A stretch of DNA of 6,043 nucleotides from PVC group bacterium (GTDB lineage Bacteria > Verrucomicrobiota > Kiritimatiellia > SS1-B-03-39 > PXDE01), in contig PXDE01000155.1 in assembly GCA_003566475.1 (NCBI GenBank), forward strand, positions 1 through 6,043, given 5' to 3'. Position numbers and translations under genes: made by a program. The notes under the pieces are model-generated. The model saw only the letters and a list, made by a program, of their open reading frames with translations, had not been told where the DNA came from and did no database searches. Positions 1 through 5,373 of this stretch are shown in pieces (the first letter of the stretch is position 1; every line of letters begins with the position of its first letter).

Positions 1-1221
1 CCCGGATTCGAGCGGGCCCGCCGGACCCTCGAATGGCTCGAGACCTGGCGGCAGGCCCATCCCGGGTCGCCCCTGCCCGAGGCGGTGCGGGCCTTCCTGG
101 ATTCGGCCGAGGCCGTGCGGGCCTGTCCCCAGGAGGCCGAGCTGCTGCGGCCCCTGGCCGACGGGGCGGCCGTGATCTACGTGGTGGACGGGGCCAAGCC
201 GGTGAGCCCGGAGTACGAGGCCGAGATGGAGATCCTGCGCTGGACGGGGCGGCCCCGGATGGGGGTGATCAACCCCATCGGCGCCCCCCGGTTCGAGGAG
301 GACTGGCGCGAGGCCATGGGGCCATACTTCAGCACGGTGCGGGTGTTCAACCCGCTGGAGGCGGACTTCGCGAAGACGCTGGACCTGCTGGGCACGTTCG
401 GCGGGCTGGTCGAGGCGTGGCGCGGCCCGCTGGAGGAGGCGGTGCGAATCCTCCGCGAGCAGCGGGCCCGGCAGCATCGGCGCTGCGCCCGGATCCTGGC
501 CCTGCTCATCGCCGACGCCCTGAGCCTGAAGGTGGCCCGGCGCCTGGGGGAGGGGGACGACCCCAAGGCCCTCCGGCCCGCCCTGGCGGCGGAGCTGCGC
601 GACGCCCTGCGCGACCGCGAGGCCCGGGCGCACCGGGAGGTCGAAGAGGTGTTCGGTCACCTGCGCCTGGAGCGGGAGGAGGGCGCTCCCTCCGTGGGCG
701 ACGAGGATCTGTTCTCCGAGACGGTGGCCCGCGCGTTCGGGCTCCGGCGGTCCCAGCTTGCGACGGTGGGGGCCGTGACGGGGGGCGGGGTCGGGCTGGC
801 CCTTGATGTGACCACCGGGGGGCTGGCCGCCGGAATCCCCACGCTGATCGGGACGGCGGCGGGCGGGGTGGCGGGTTTCCTGGGGGCCGACCGTCTGGGC
901 GACATGAGGATCCTGGGCCGGAAGGCGGGAACCCGGACCCTGGAGATGGGGCTCGGCAATCCCAACCTGGCCTTCGTGCTGCTGGGCCGGGGCTTGGCCC
1001 ATCACGCTGCCGTGGCCTTGCGCTCGCATGCCCGGCGCGACCGGCTGGTGCTCGAACAGGCCGCCGCCGCCGGGCGCACGGGCGATCTCGCCCCCGCCGA
1101 CCGCACCCAGTTGGCCCGCTGGTTCCGCGACCTCCGGGCTGGCGAGGCCCGGGCCGTGCAGGCTACGGAAGCCCTGACCAGCTGGCTGGTGGATCGGTTT
1201 CTCGGTCTGGACATGACCTGA
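1..1221 (+). CDS. GTPase/DUF3482 family protein, 5'-truncated by window edge
   Basis: The reading frame is open from base 1 to a TGA at 1219-1221, giving 406 residues. It begins with PGFE, which fits the end of a GTPase G3 motif (DTPGFE), so the P-loop and roughly the first 50-60 residues lie upstream of the window. Hydrophobic strand AAVIYVVDGAKPVSPEYEAEMEIL is followed by MGVINPIG (Asn at fragment residue 91), which sits where a G4 motif is expected but is not a canonical NKxD. A charged, probably helical region follows (about 135-220). A long Gly/Ala-rich hydrophobic stretch at about residues 254-300 (VGAVTGGGVGLALDV, then AAGIPTLIGTAAGGVAGFLG) probably inserts in a membrane. The order of G domain, helical region and glycine-rich hydrophobic region matches the GTPase/DUF3482 family, whose cellular role is not established. 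The gene converges on larE, 33 bp away. An internal ATG/GTG start is unlikely because the G3 remnant is in frame upstream. Confidence 0.82.
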   Translation, partial: PGFERARRTLEWLETWRQAHPGSPLPEAVRAFLDSAEAVRACPQEAELLRPLADGAAVIYVVDGAKPVSPEYEAEMEILRWTGRPRMGVINPIGAPRFEEDWREAMGPYFSTVRVFNPLEADFAKTLDLLGTFGGLVEAWRGPLEEAVRILREQRARQHRRCARILALLIADALSLKVARRLGEGDDPKALRPALAAELRDALRDREARAHREVEEVFGHLRLEREEGAPSVGDEDLFSETVARAFGLRRSQLATVGAVTGGGVGLALDVTTGGLAAGIPTLIGTAAGGVAGFLGADRLGDMRILGRKAGTRTLEMGLGNPNLAFVLLGRGLAHHAAVALRSHARRDRLVLEQAAAAGRTGDLAPADRTQLARWFRDLRAGEARAVQATEALTSWLVDRFLGLDMT

Positions 1222-1235
1222 TCACGTCGCCCGGC

Positions 1236-1268
1236 CTTCGCGTCCCGCTCACGGCTACGGACGCGAAG
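1236..1268. terminator. Stem-loop between convergent genes, possible bidirectional terminator
   Basis: CTTCGCGTCC at 1236-1245 is perfectly complementary to GGACGCGAAG at 1259-1268, giving a 10-bp stem with a 13-nt loop. It begins 15 bp after the GTPase stop, and its right arm covers the last codons and stop (TAG at 1257-1255) of larE. There is no T-run on either side, so it is not a classical intrinsic terminator. It could still end or stabilise both convergent transcripts. Confidence 0.45.
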
Positions 1269-2130
1269 CGGTCGGCTGGACCCTGACAATGGCCTCGTTG
1301 AGGCTCCCGGAGCGGTAGCCGAGGAGGTCGATCGAGACGTAGCGGAAGCCGGCGTCCTTCACCGCCTGGTGGATGCGCTCGCGCAGGGCGGGGGCGGTGG
1401 CCCTCGGGATGTCATCGGCCAGAAGCTCGATCCGGGCCAGATCCCCGTGGGCCCGGACCCGGACCTGCCGGAACCCCTGGTCGCGCAGGAAGATCTCGGC
1501 CCGATCCACCGCCGCCAGGGCCTCGGGGGTGATCTTGACCCCGTAGGGAAACCGGGAGGCCAGGCAGGCGAAGGCGGGCTTCTCGGCCGTGGGCAGGCCG
1601 GCCCGGCGCGACGCCTCGCGGATGTCGGCCTTGGTGAACCCGAGTTCGAGCAGGGGGCTTTGGACCTCCTTCTGCTCCGCCGCCTTGCGGCCGGGCCGGT
1701 AGTCGCCGGCGTCGTCGGCGTTGGTGCCGTCGAGCACCTGGGCGAACCCCTCGGCCCGGGCCAGCTCGCGGAGCAGCCCGTACAGCTCGGTCTTGCAGTG
1801 GAAGCAGCGGCTGGTGGGGTTGTTGGCGTAGTCCGGATTGGCCAGCTCGTGGGAGCGGATCACCCGGTGGGCGAATCCGAACTCCGCCGCCAGACGCGTG
1901 GCGTCCTCCAGTTCGCGCTCCGGAAAGGCGGGGGAGGTGGCGGTGACGGCGAGGGCCCGTTCGCCCAGCACCTGGTGGGCCATCCAGGCCAGGTAGGTGC
2001 TGTCGACCCCGGCGCTGAAGGCCACGATGACGCTGCCCATTCCGCGCAGGGCCTCTTCCAGCCGCCCGACCTTCTCCTCCAGCGGAGCGGTCCAGGCCTC
2101 GGGGGACATCGTGAGCGGGTCATGGGTCAT
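1255..2130 (-). CDS. larE: LarE, ATP-dependent sulfur transferase for nickel-pincer nucleotide cofactor
   Basis: 291 residues. LarE is a PP-loop enzyme that adenylates pyridinium dicarboxylate mononucleotide and converts its carboxylates to thiocarboxylates during synthesis of the nickel-pincer cofactor of lactate racemase and related enzymes. Visible motifs are the PP-loop SAGVDS (39-44, Ala in place of the more usual second Gly), RCFHCK (Cys109, Cys112), the LarE signature DGTNADD followed by DYRPG (134-147), and ACLASRFPYG (Cys189, equivalent to the reactive Cys176 of Lactobacillus LarE). The extra Cys109/Cys112 pair marks the three-cysteine class, known from Thermotoga LarE to hold a 4Fe-4S cluster that carries the transferred sulfur. 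The start ATG overlaps the mnmA stop as ATGA (2127-2130), and a GGAG lies 8 nt upstream (2139-2142), so translation is probably coupled to mnmA. No larB, larC or racemase is in the window. Family assignment is firm; the cluster chemistry is inferred. Confidence 0.93.
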   Translation of the reverse strand: MTHDPLTMSPEAWTAPLEEKVGRLEEALRGMGSVIVAFSAGVDSTYLAWMAHQVLGERALAVTATSPAFPERELEDATRLAAEFGFAHRVIRSHELANPDYANNPTSRCFHCKTELYGLLRELARAEGFAQVLDGTNADDAGDYRPGRKAAEQKEVQSPLLELGFTKADIREASRRAGLPTAEKPAFACLASRFPYGVKITPEALAAVDRAEIFLRDQGFRQVRVRAHGDLARIELLADDIPRATAPALRERIHQAVKDAGFRYVSIDLLGYRSGSLNEAIVRVQPTASRP

Positions 2131-3179
2131 GCGTCGGACTCCGTGTCGAATGGGGCGATCCACCCCCCGCCCAGCACCTCGTCGCCATCGTAGAACACGG
2201 CGGCCTGGCCGGGGGTGACGGCAAACTGTGACTCCTCGAACGCGAGATGCAAGCCTTCCGGCGAGGCGGCGCGGACCCGGGCCCAGACGGCGGGCGACCG
2301 GTAGCGGATGCGGACCTGCACGCGGTCCAGGTTCTCGGCGAAACGGGGGAGGATCCAGTGGATGCCCTCGACCTGGCAGGTCTGCCGATGGAGATGGGCC
2401 CGCGGGGCCAGCACCACCCGGTTGGCGGCGGGGTCGGTGGCCTTGACGTAGAGCCGCTCCGGGGCCGCCACCCCCAGCCCCTTGCGCTGGCCGATGGTGT
2501 AGCGGAAGAACCCGGCGTGCCGCCCTACCACGGTCCCCGCCTCGTCCACGATCTCGCCGGGTCGGCTCAGCTCGGGATGGTAGCGCTCGACCATGGGGCC
2601 ATGCCCCCGGGCGTCGAGAAAGCAGAGATCCTGGCTCTCCGCCTTCGCCGAGCGGCTCACGGGCAGGCCCCGCTCCTCCGCGTAGGCGGCCACCCGGTCC
2701 TTGGTCCATCCCTCCAGCGGGAACCGGGCGGCGGCGAGCTGGTCCTGGGACAGCCGGTGGAGGAAGTAGGACTGGTCCTTCTTCGCGTCGTGCCCGCGGA
2801 ACAGGTGCCATCCGTCGGGTCGCCGCTCGGTGCGCACGTAGTGACCGGTGGCCACCTGGCCGCACCCGAGCTGGGCGGCCCGCCGGACCAGGGCCCCGAA
2901 CTTCACATGCTGGTTGCAGAGCACGCAGGGGGAGGGGGTCAGGCCCTGCGCGTAGGCGTCGGCGAAGGGACGGATGATGGCCTCCTCGAAGAGATCCACG
3001 GCGTGGAAGGTGTGATGCGGGATCCCGAGGTGGTCGCAGACCCGCCGCGCCCGCTCGATGTCCTCCAGCGAGCAGCAGCGCGACCCCTCCTGGAACAGGT
3101 GCAGGGTCAGCCCCATCACCTCGCACCCCGCCTCCACCAGCAGGGCGGCCACCGCGGAGCTGTCCAGCCCCCCGCTCAT
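2127..3179 (-). CDS. mnmA: MnmA, tRNA-specific 2-thiouridylase; N-terminus abuts repeat array
   Basis: 350 residues from the ATG at 3179. MnmA activates C2 of U34 in Lys, Glu and Gln tRNAs with ATP and inserts sulfur (s2U34), in the cytoplasm. Motifs, numbered from this ATG: SGGLDSS PP-loop (2-8), RCCSLEDIERAR (34-45), PSPCVLCN (catalytic Cys88, with Cys85), VATGHY (109-114), KKDQSYFL (133-140) and SQDLCF (second catalytic Cys186), then the C-terminal barrel. The chosen ATG is the Met normally internal to the family's xVAVGMSGG sequence. In frame before it lie the codons for IAVG, the conserved first beta strand, then Pro codons from the C-run and octamer repeats (IHPT/IHPS) back to a stop at 3318-3320. 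No ATG, GTG or TTG exists in that stretch and no Shine-Dalgarno is visible. The real start may be CTG at 3275, which overlaps the upstream gene's stop, or this ATG may give a protein shortened at strand 1. Function is certain at family level; activity of this copy is open. Confidence 0.9.
   Translation of the reverse strand: MSGGLDSSAVAALLVEAGCEVMGLTLHLFQEGSRCCSLEDIERARRVCDHLGIPHHTFHAVDLFEEAIIRPFADAYAQGLTPSPCVLCNQHVKFGALVRRAAQLGCGQVATGHYVRTERRPDGWHLFRGHDAKKDQSYFLHRLSQDQLAAARFPLEGWTKDRVAAYAEERGLPVSRSAKAESQDLCFLDARGHGPMVERYHPELSRPGEIVDEAGTVVGRHAGFFRYTIGQRKGLGVAAPERLYVKATDPAANRVVLAPRAHLHRQTCQVEGIHWILPRFAENLDRVQVRIRYRSPAVWARVRAASPEGLHLAFEESQFAVTPGQAAVFYDGDEVLGGGWIAPFDTESDA
2139..2142 (-). promoter_or_regulatory. 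Ribosome binding site of larE inside the mnmA 3' end
   Basis: On the minus strand GGAG lies 8 nt before the ATG at 2130, within the last codons of mnmA. With the ATGA stop/start overlap it supports this start over Met8 (2109) and suggests translational coupling. Confidence 0.6.
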
Positions 3180-3191
3180 GCCGACGGCGAT

Positions 3192-3271
3192 GGGGGGGGG
3201 AGGGGATGGGTGGATGGTTGGATGAATGGATGGGTGGATGGTTGGATGAATGGATGGGTGGGGGGGCGGGG
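3192..3271 (+). repeat. Left octamer array (GGATGNNT)7 with flanking G-runs
   Basis: Seven 8-bp units fill 3204-3259 in the order GGATGGGT, GGATGGTT, GGATGAAT, then the same three again, then GGATGGGT. This makes an exact 24-bp duplication (3205-3228 = 3229-3252). G-runs border it on both sides: nine G at 3192-3200 plus four at 3202-3205, and 3260-3271 (seven G, C, four G). The array starts 3 codons before the conserved IAVG codons of mnmA and ends at the stop of the four-helix-bundle gene. It is the inverted counterpart of the array at 3799-3900. The G-rich strand has G-quadruplex potential. Confidence 0.95.
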
Positions 3272-3784
3272 TCAGGGGTCGAAGGATGCCTGGTCGCTGG
3301 TATCGCTGCCGTAGGCCTCATTGGACTCTCTGAGCATGGTGTCCTCGTTCCATGTTCCCTCGCCTCCCTTCTGCCGGATGGTGTCGACGAGGCGGATCAG
3401 TCCGTTCTCGATCTTGAAGGACAATGCATCGAGGGATTCGAACACGTCCGGGCCGATGTGGTCCGCGTTGCGCAGGGCATGAAGACCGGAGATGCTCTCC
3501 GTCAGGGAACCTTTGGCGATGTTGAGGTGGTTAAGGTACTCGCGTATTGACCTGCGTCCGTAGCCTTCGGCGATGTTGCGGTGGACGGAATCGACGGACG
3601 CAAGCTGATTGGACACCACACGCAGCAGGACTGCAGGTTGCGAGGAGAGCGCGTGGAACGTGTCGCGGTAGTAGGCCACGCTATCCTGCCATACCACCAG
3701 GCTGCGGAATCCGCGCAGCACATTGGCCCGGCTTGAGCACACCAACCCGTGGGCCATCGGCTTCGGTCTGCTCTCCTCCGTCAT
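3272..3784 (-). CDS. Four-helix-bundle protein, 23S rRNA intervening-sequence protein (S23/IVP) family
   Basis: 170 residues from the ATG at 3784. FRSLVVWQ (26-33) followed by NIAEGYGRR (70-78), EYLNHLNIAKGSLTE (82-96) and a further helix (about 115-140) is the signature of the four-helix-bundle family first found as ORFs in 23S rRNA intervening sequences. Avd, the accessory protein of diversity-generating retroelements, is related. Molecular function in stand-alone copies is unknown. The last 25 or so residues (GEGTWNEDTMLRES onward) are acidic and outside the core. A strong GGGAGG lies 5 nt before this ATG, favouring it over ATG 3859, which lies in the repeat array, and over Met10. Base use differs from its neighbours: hand counts give 53% G+C at 3481-3540 and 62% at 3421-3480, against 70% at 2881-2940 in mnmA. 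Opposed octamer arrays flank it, which suggests it arrived with them between cysK and mnmA. Confidence 0.85.
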   Translation of the reverse strand: MTEESRPKPMAHGLVCSSRANVLRGFRSLVVWQDSVAYYRDTFHALSSQPAVLLRVVSNQLASVDSVHRNIAEGYGRRSIREYLNHLNIAKGSLTESISGLHALRNADHIGPDVFESLDALSFKIENGLIRLVDTIRQKGGEGTWNEDTMLRESNEAYGSDTSDQASFDP

Positions 3785-3789
3785 CCCGT

Positions 3790-3795
3790 CCTCCC
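3790..3795 (-). promoter_or_regulatory. Ribosome binding site of the four-helix-bundle gene
   Basis: The minus strand reads GGGAGG, a 5-nt spacer (ACGGG), then ATG at 3784. It lies just inside the right octamer array, so the cassette carries its own translation signal. Confidence 0.7.
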
Positions 3796-3798
3796 GGC

Positions 3799-3900
3799 TC
3801 CACCCATCCACCCATCCACCCATCCACCCATCCACCCATCCATTCATCCATTCATCCATTCATCCATTCATCCATTCATCCACTCATCCAACCATCCATC
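3799..3900 (-). repeat. Right octamer array (CATCCANN)12
   Basis: On the plus strand, twelve full 8-bp units fill 3805-3900: CATCCACC x4, CATCCATT x5, then CATCCACT, CATCCAAC and CATCCATC, with a partial unit at 3799-3804. Read on the minus strand the units are GGATGNNT-type, so the array is inverted relative to the left array. Its outer end holds GATGGTTGGATG (3896-3885), which matches 3213-3224 of the left array exactly; the match extends to 19 of 20 bases. It begins one base after the cysK stop codon. Confidence 0.95.
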
Positions 3901-3901
3901 C

Positions 3902-4855
3902 TCAGCTCACGTAGGTGATCCCTTCCAGGGTCGCCTCCTCGAACAGCCAGGTGGAGAGGTAGCGCTCGCCGGTGTCGCAGCCGACGGTGACGATGGTCTT
4001 GCCCGCGAACTCGGGCCGGGCCGCGATCTGGAGGGCGGCCCAGAGGTTGGCCCCGGCCGAGATCCCGAGCAGCAGGCCCTCCTCGCGGGCGGCCCGGCGG
4101 GCGGTGTCGCCGGCGTCCTGCTCGGTCACCTTCAGCACCTCGTCGAGCAGGCCGGTGTCGAGCACGTCGGGGATGAACCCCGCCCCGATGCCCTGGATCT
4201 TGTGGGGGCCCGGCTTGCCGCCGGAGATCACCGGCGAGTTCACCGGCTCCACCGCGATGGCCCTGAACCCCGGACGGCGGGGTTTGATCACCCGCGAGAC
4301 GCCGGTGACGGTGCCGCCGGTGCCCACCCCGGCCACGATGGCGTCGACCTCGCCGTCGGTGTCGGCCCAGATCTCCTCGGCGGTGGTCTGGGCGTGGACC
4401 TCGGGGTTGGCCGGGTTCTTGAACTGCTGGGGCATGAAGGCGCCCGGAGTTTCGGCCACCAGGGCCTCGGCCCGCCTCACCGCTCCCGGCATGCCCTCGG
4501 AGGCGGGGGTGAGCACCAGCTCCGCCCCCAGGATACGCAGCAGGTGGCGGCGCTCCTTGCTCATGCTCTCGGGCATGGTCAGGATCAGCCGGTAGCCCTT
4601 GGCGGCGGCCACGAAGGCGAGGGCGATGCCGGTGTTCCCGCTGGTGGGCTCGATGATGACCGAGTCCGGGCCCAGCTTGCCGTCCCGCTCGGCCGCCTCG
4701 ATCATGGCCAGCCCGATACGGTCCTTCACGCTGCCCAGGGGGTTGTGGGACTCCATTTTGACGAGGACGGTGGCGCCCAGGCCCTCGGCCATGCGGTTGA
4801 GCCTGACCAGCGGCGTGCCGCCGACGGTTTCGGTGATGTTCTGCTTGATGTTCAA
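3902..4855 (-). CDS. cysK: Cysteine synthase (O-acetylserine sulfhydrylase), PLP-dependent
   Basis: 317 residues, normal length for CysK. The enzyme makes L-cysteine from O-acetylserine and sulfide in the cytoplasm. Visible features: N-terminal NITETVGGTPLVRLNR (6-21); HNPLGSVKDR with the PLP lysine Lys44; substrate loop PTSGNTG (70-76); QQFKNPANP (143-151); phosphate-binding GVGTGGT (176-182); and GISAGA (264-269), whose Ser contacts the PLP ring nitrogen. The start is taken as TTG at 4855 because AGGAG lies 6 nt upstream and the protein then begins MNIKQNITETVGGTP, as in the family; the open frame continues to 5134 but the extra sequence has no family resemblance. It is the first gene of the minus-strand unit. 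A cystathionine beta-synthase-like or O-phosphoserine-using paralogue cannot be fully excluded, but the motifs favour cysK. Confidence 0.93.
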   Translation of the reverse strand: MNIKQNITETVGGTPLVRLNRMAEGLGATVLVKMESHNPLGSVKDRIGLAMIEAAERDGKLGPDSVIIEPTSGNTGIALAFVAAAKGYRLILTMPESMSKERRHLLRILGAELVLTPASEGMPGAVRRAEALVAETPGAFMPQQFKNPANPEVHAQTTAEEIWADTDGEVDAIVAGVGTGGTVTGVSRVIKPRRPGFRAIAVEPVNSPVISGGKPGPHKIQGIGAGFIPDVLDTGLLDEVLKVTEQDAGDTARRAAREEGLLLGISAGANLWAALQIAARPEFAGKTIVTVGCDTGERYLSTWLFEEATLEGITYVS

Positions 4856-4861
4856 GGCGAT

Positions 4862-4866
4862 CTCCT
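4862..4866 (-). promoter_or_regulatory. Ribosome binding site fixing the TTG start of cysK
   Basis: The minus strand reads AGGAG, then ATCGCC, then TTG at 4855. The 6-nt spacing and family-like N-terminus decide this start. No ATG lies near it in frame. Confidence 0.75.
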
Positions 4867-4897
4867 GGACGGGGTAGGGGTTCCGCGCATGGCGGCA

Positions 4898-4927
4898 ACC
4901 ATCCGCCACCGCCAAGGGGGGTGTCAA
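4898..4927 (-). promoter_or_regulatory. Candidate sigma70-type promoter for the cysK operon
   Basis: A perfect TTGACA lies on the minus strand at 4927-4922, 67 bp before the cysK start. At an 18-bp spacing is GATGGT (4903-4898), which matches TATAAT at only three positions. The -35 is good and the -10 is poor, so this is a candidate only. It would leave a leader of about 35 nt. Confidence 0.3.
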
Positions 4928-5129
4928 GCGGGGGTGCAAGACAACCATGCCGCCGGGGGCGGCCCCGTTCCCCCGTAGCCTGTTCCGGTGCCCGGTCTGC
5001 GGGACGGCCTCCTTCCCGGGGGATATGGCGCTCGGTGCCGTCGGCACCGGCTGCTTCCCCAGATGCGCGGCGGCGCATGGCCCGAGTCGCTCCCCAGACT
5101 TCCCTATCCCCCGCCAAACCTGATTTTTC

Positions 5130-5210
5130 GTCAAGAATTAAGGCCTGACCCCTATCTAAACCCTATAAACAGCGGCTAAACGGAAAGGGGTCAGACCTTA
5201 ATGCTTGACG
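5130..5210. repeat. 25-bp imperfect inverted repeat, REP/MITE-like
   Basis: The left arm at 5130-5154 and the reverse complement of 5186-5210 match at 23 of 25 bases; both contain ATTAAGG and CTGACCCCT. A 31-bp A+T-rich centre (5155-5185, including CTATAAAC) separates them. Each arm ends in a TTGACG directed outwards. The GGGGTCAGACCTTAA core resembles palindromic repeats I associate with proteobacterial REP elements and their IS200-like transposases; that link is from memory and no transposase is in the window. Confidence 0.75.
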
Positions 5211-5226
5211 TTAAGGTCTGACCCCT
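5186..5226. repeat. Perfect 16-bp hairpin, REP-like
   Basis: AGGGGTCAGACCTTAA (5186-5201) is the exact reverse complement of TTAAGGTCTGACCCCT (5211-5226), with a 9-nt loop TGCTTGACG. The loop contains the end of the larger inverted repeat, so a third arm has been added head to head, lacking the CAAG portion. It could act as a strong hairpin in RNA or single-stranded DNA. There is no T-run, so it is not called a terminator. Confidence 0.85.
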
Positions 5227-5249
5227 ATCGTTCTGACCCCTATCGTTCT
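5217..5249 (+). repeat. Tandem 15-bp repeat derived from the palindrome arm
   Basis: TCTGACCCCTATCGT occurs twice in tandem (5217-5231 and 5232-5246) and continues for three bases of a third copy. The unit is the distal part of the hairpin arm plus the following CTATCGT, so the cluster has grown by local duplication. Confidence 0.85.
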
Positions 5250-5252
5250 AGT

Positions 5253-5278
5253 CCTGATTCCTGATCCCTGAACCCTGG
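5253..5278 (+). repeat. Short 7-bp tandem repeat CCTGANN
   Basis: CCTGATT, CCTGATC, CCTGAAC and a partial CCTGG follow one another directly after the palindromic cluster. It is short and degenerate, and no function is apparent. Confidence 0.6.
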
Positions 5279-5373
5279 CTCTTTGGCCTCTGCCCCCATC
5301 GACCGCGCTTGACCCTCCGGGCCGGGGCACCCCAAGGTTCCCCCCGCATCCAAACCGGAGCCGGGGGCAAGGC

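Larger units (their letters stand above)
3192..3901 (-). mobile_element. Putative cassette: four-helix-bundle gene between inverted octamer arrays
   Basis: About 700 bp made of two opposed octamer arrays enclosing one lower-G+C gene with its own ribosome binding site. It occupies the whole interval between the cysK stop (3902) and the IAVG codons of mnmA (3191), in an otherwise tight sulfur operon. No transposase is encoded and no target-site duplication is visible, so mobility is inferred from architecture only. The alternative is local expansion of a simple repeat on both sides of a resident gene. Confidence 0.4.
4856..5373. other. Divergent intergenic region between cysK and trkH
   Basis: This 518-bp region separates the divergent cysK and trkH genes. 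Open frames cross it but none shows codon use or motifs of a real gene. Next to cysK (4856-5129) it is G+C-rich and holds only the candidate promoter. The centre (5130-5278) is markedly richer in A+T and carries the palindromic and tandem repeats listed separately. The last 95 bp before trkH show no feature beyond a distant GGAG (5357-5360). I saw no tRNA, riboswitch or T-box structure. Confidence 0.7.

Noticed and set aside
33..806. Plus-strand frame overlapping the GTPase gene
   Set aside because: It is extremely rich in Gly, Ala, Arg and Pro, typical of an out-of-frame reading of high-G+C coding DNA.
2131..3321. A long minus-strand frame (from 3321) reading through into larE as a 688-residue protein
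   Set aside because: Its upstream part is out of frame with mnmA and is low-complexity Arg/Pro/Gly sequence; only the LarE portion is real.
1369..3550. Plus-strand frames opposite larE, mnmA and the four-helix-bundle gene
   Set aside because: They are Gly/Pro/Arg-rich antisense frames caused by high G+C, without recognisable domains.
3272..3784. Avd gene of a diversity-generating retroelement
   Set aside because: The fold family is shared, but no reverse transcriptase, template repeat or variable repeat is in the window.
3272..3784. An intervening sequence inside a 23S rRNA gene
   Set aside because: The flanks are cysK and mnmA coding sequence, not rRNA; only the stem-plus-ORF layout is similar.
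3785..3859. N-terminal extension of the four-helix-bundle gene beginning MDEWMNGWVDGW
   Set aside because: It is just the octamer array translated; the array has ATG in several frames, and a strong ribosome site sits directly before ATG 3784.
3204..3900. The octamer arrays as a CRISPR
   Set aside because: Units are 8 bp and contiguous without spacers of unique sequence, and no cas genes are present.
4856..5134. Longer cysK start at 5134
   Set aside because: The added residues have no family similarity, and the TTG at 4855 has an ideal ribosome site and family-like N-terminus.
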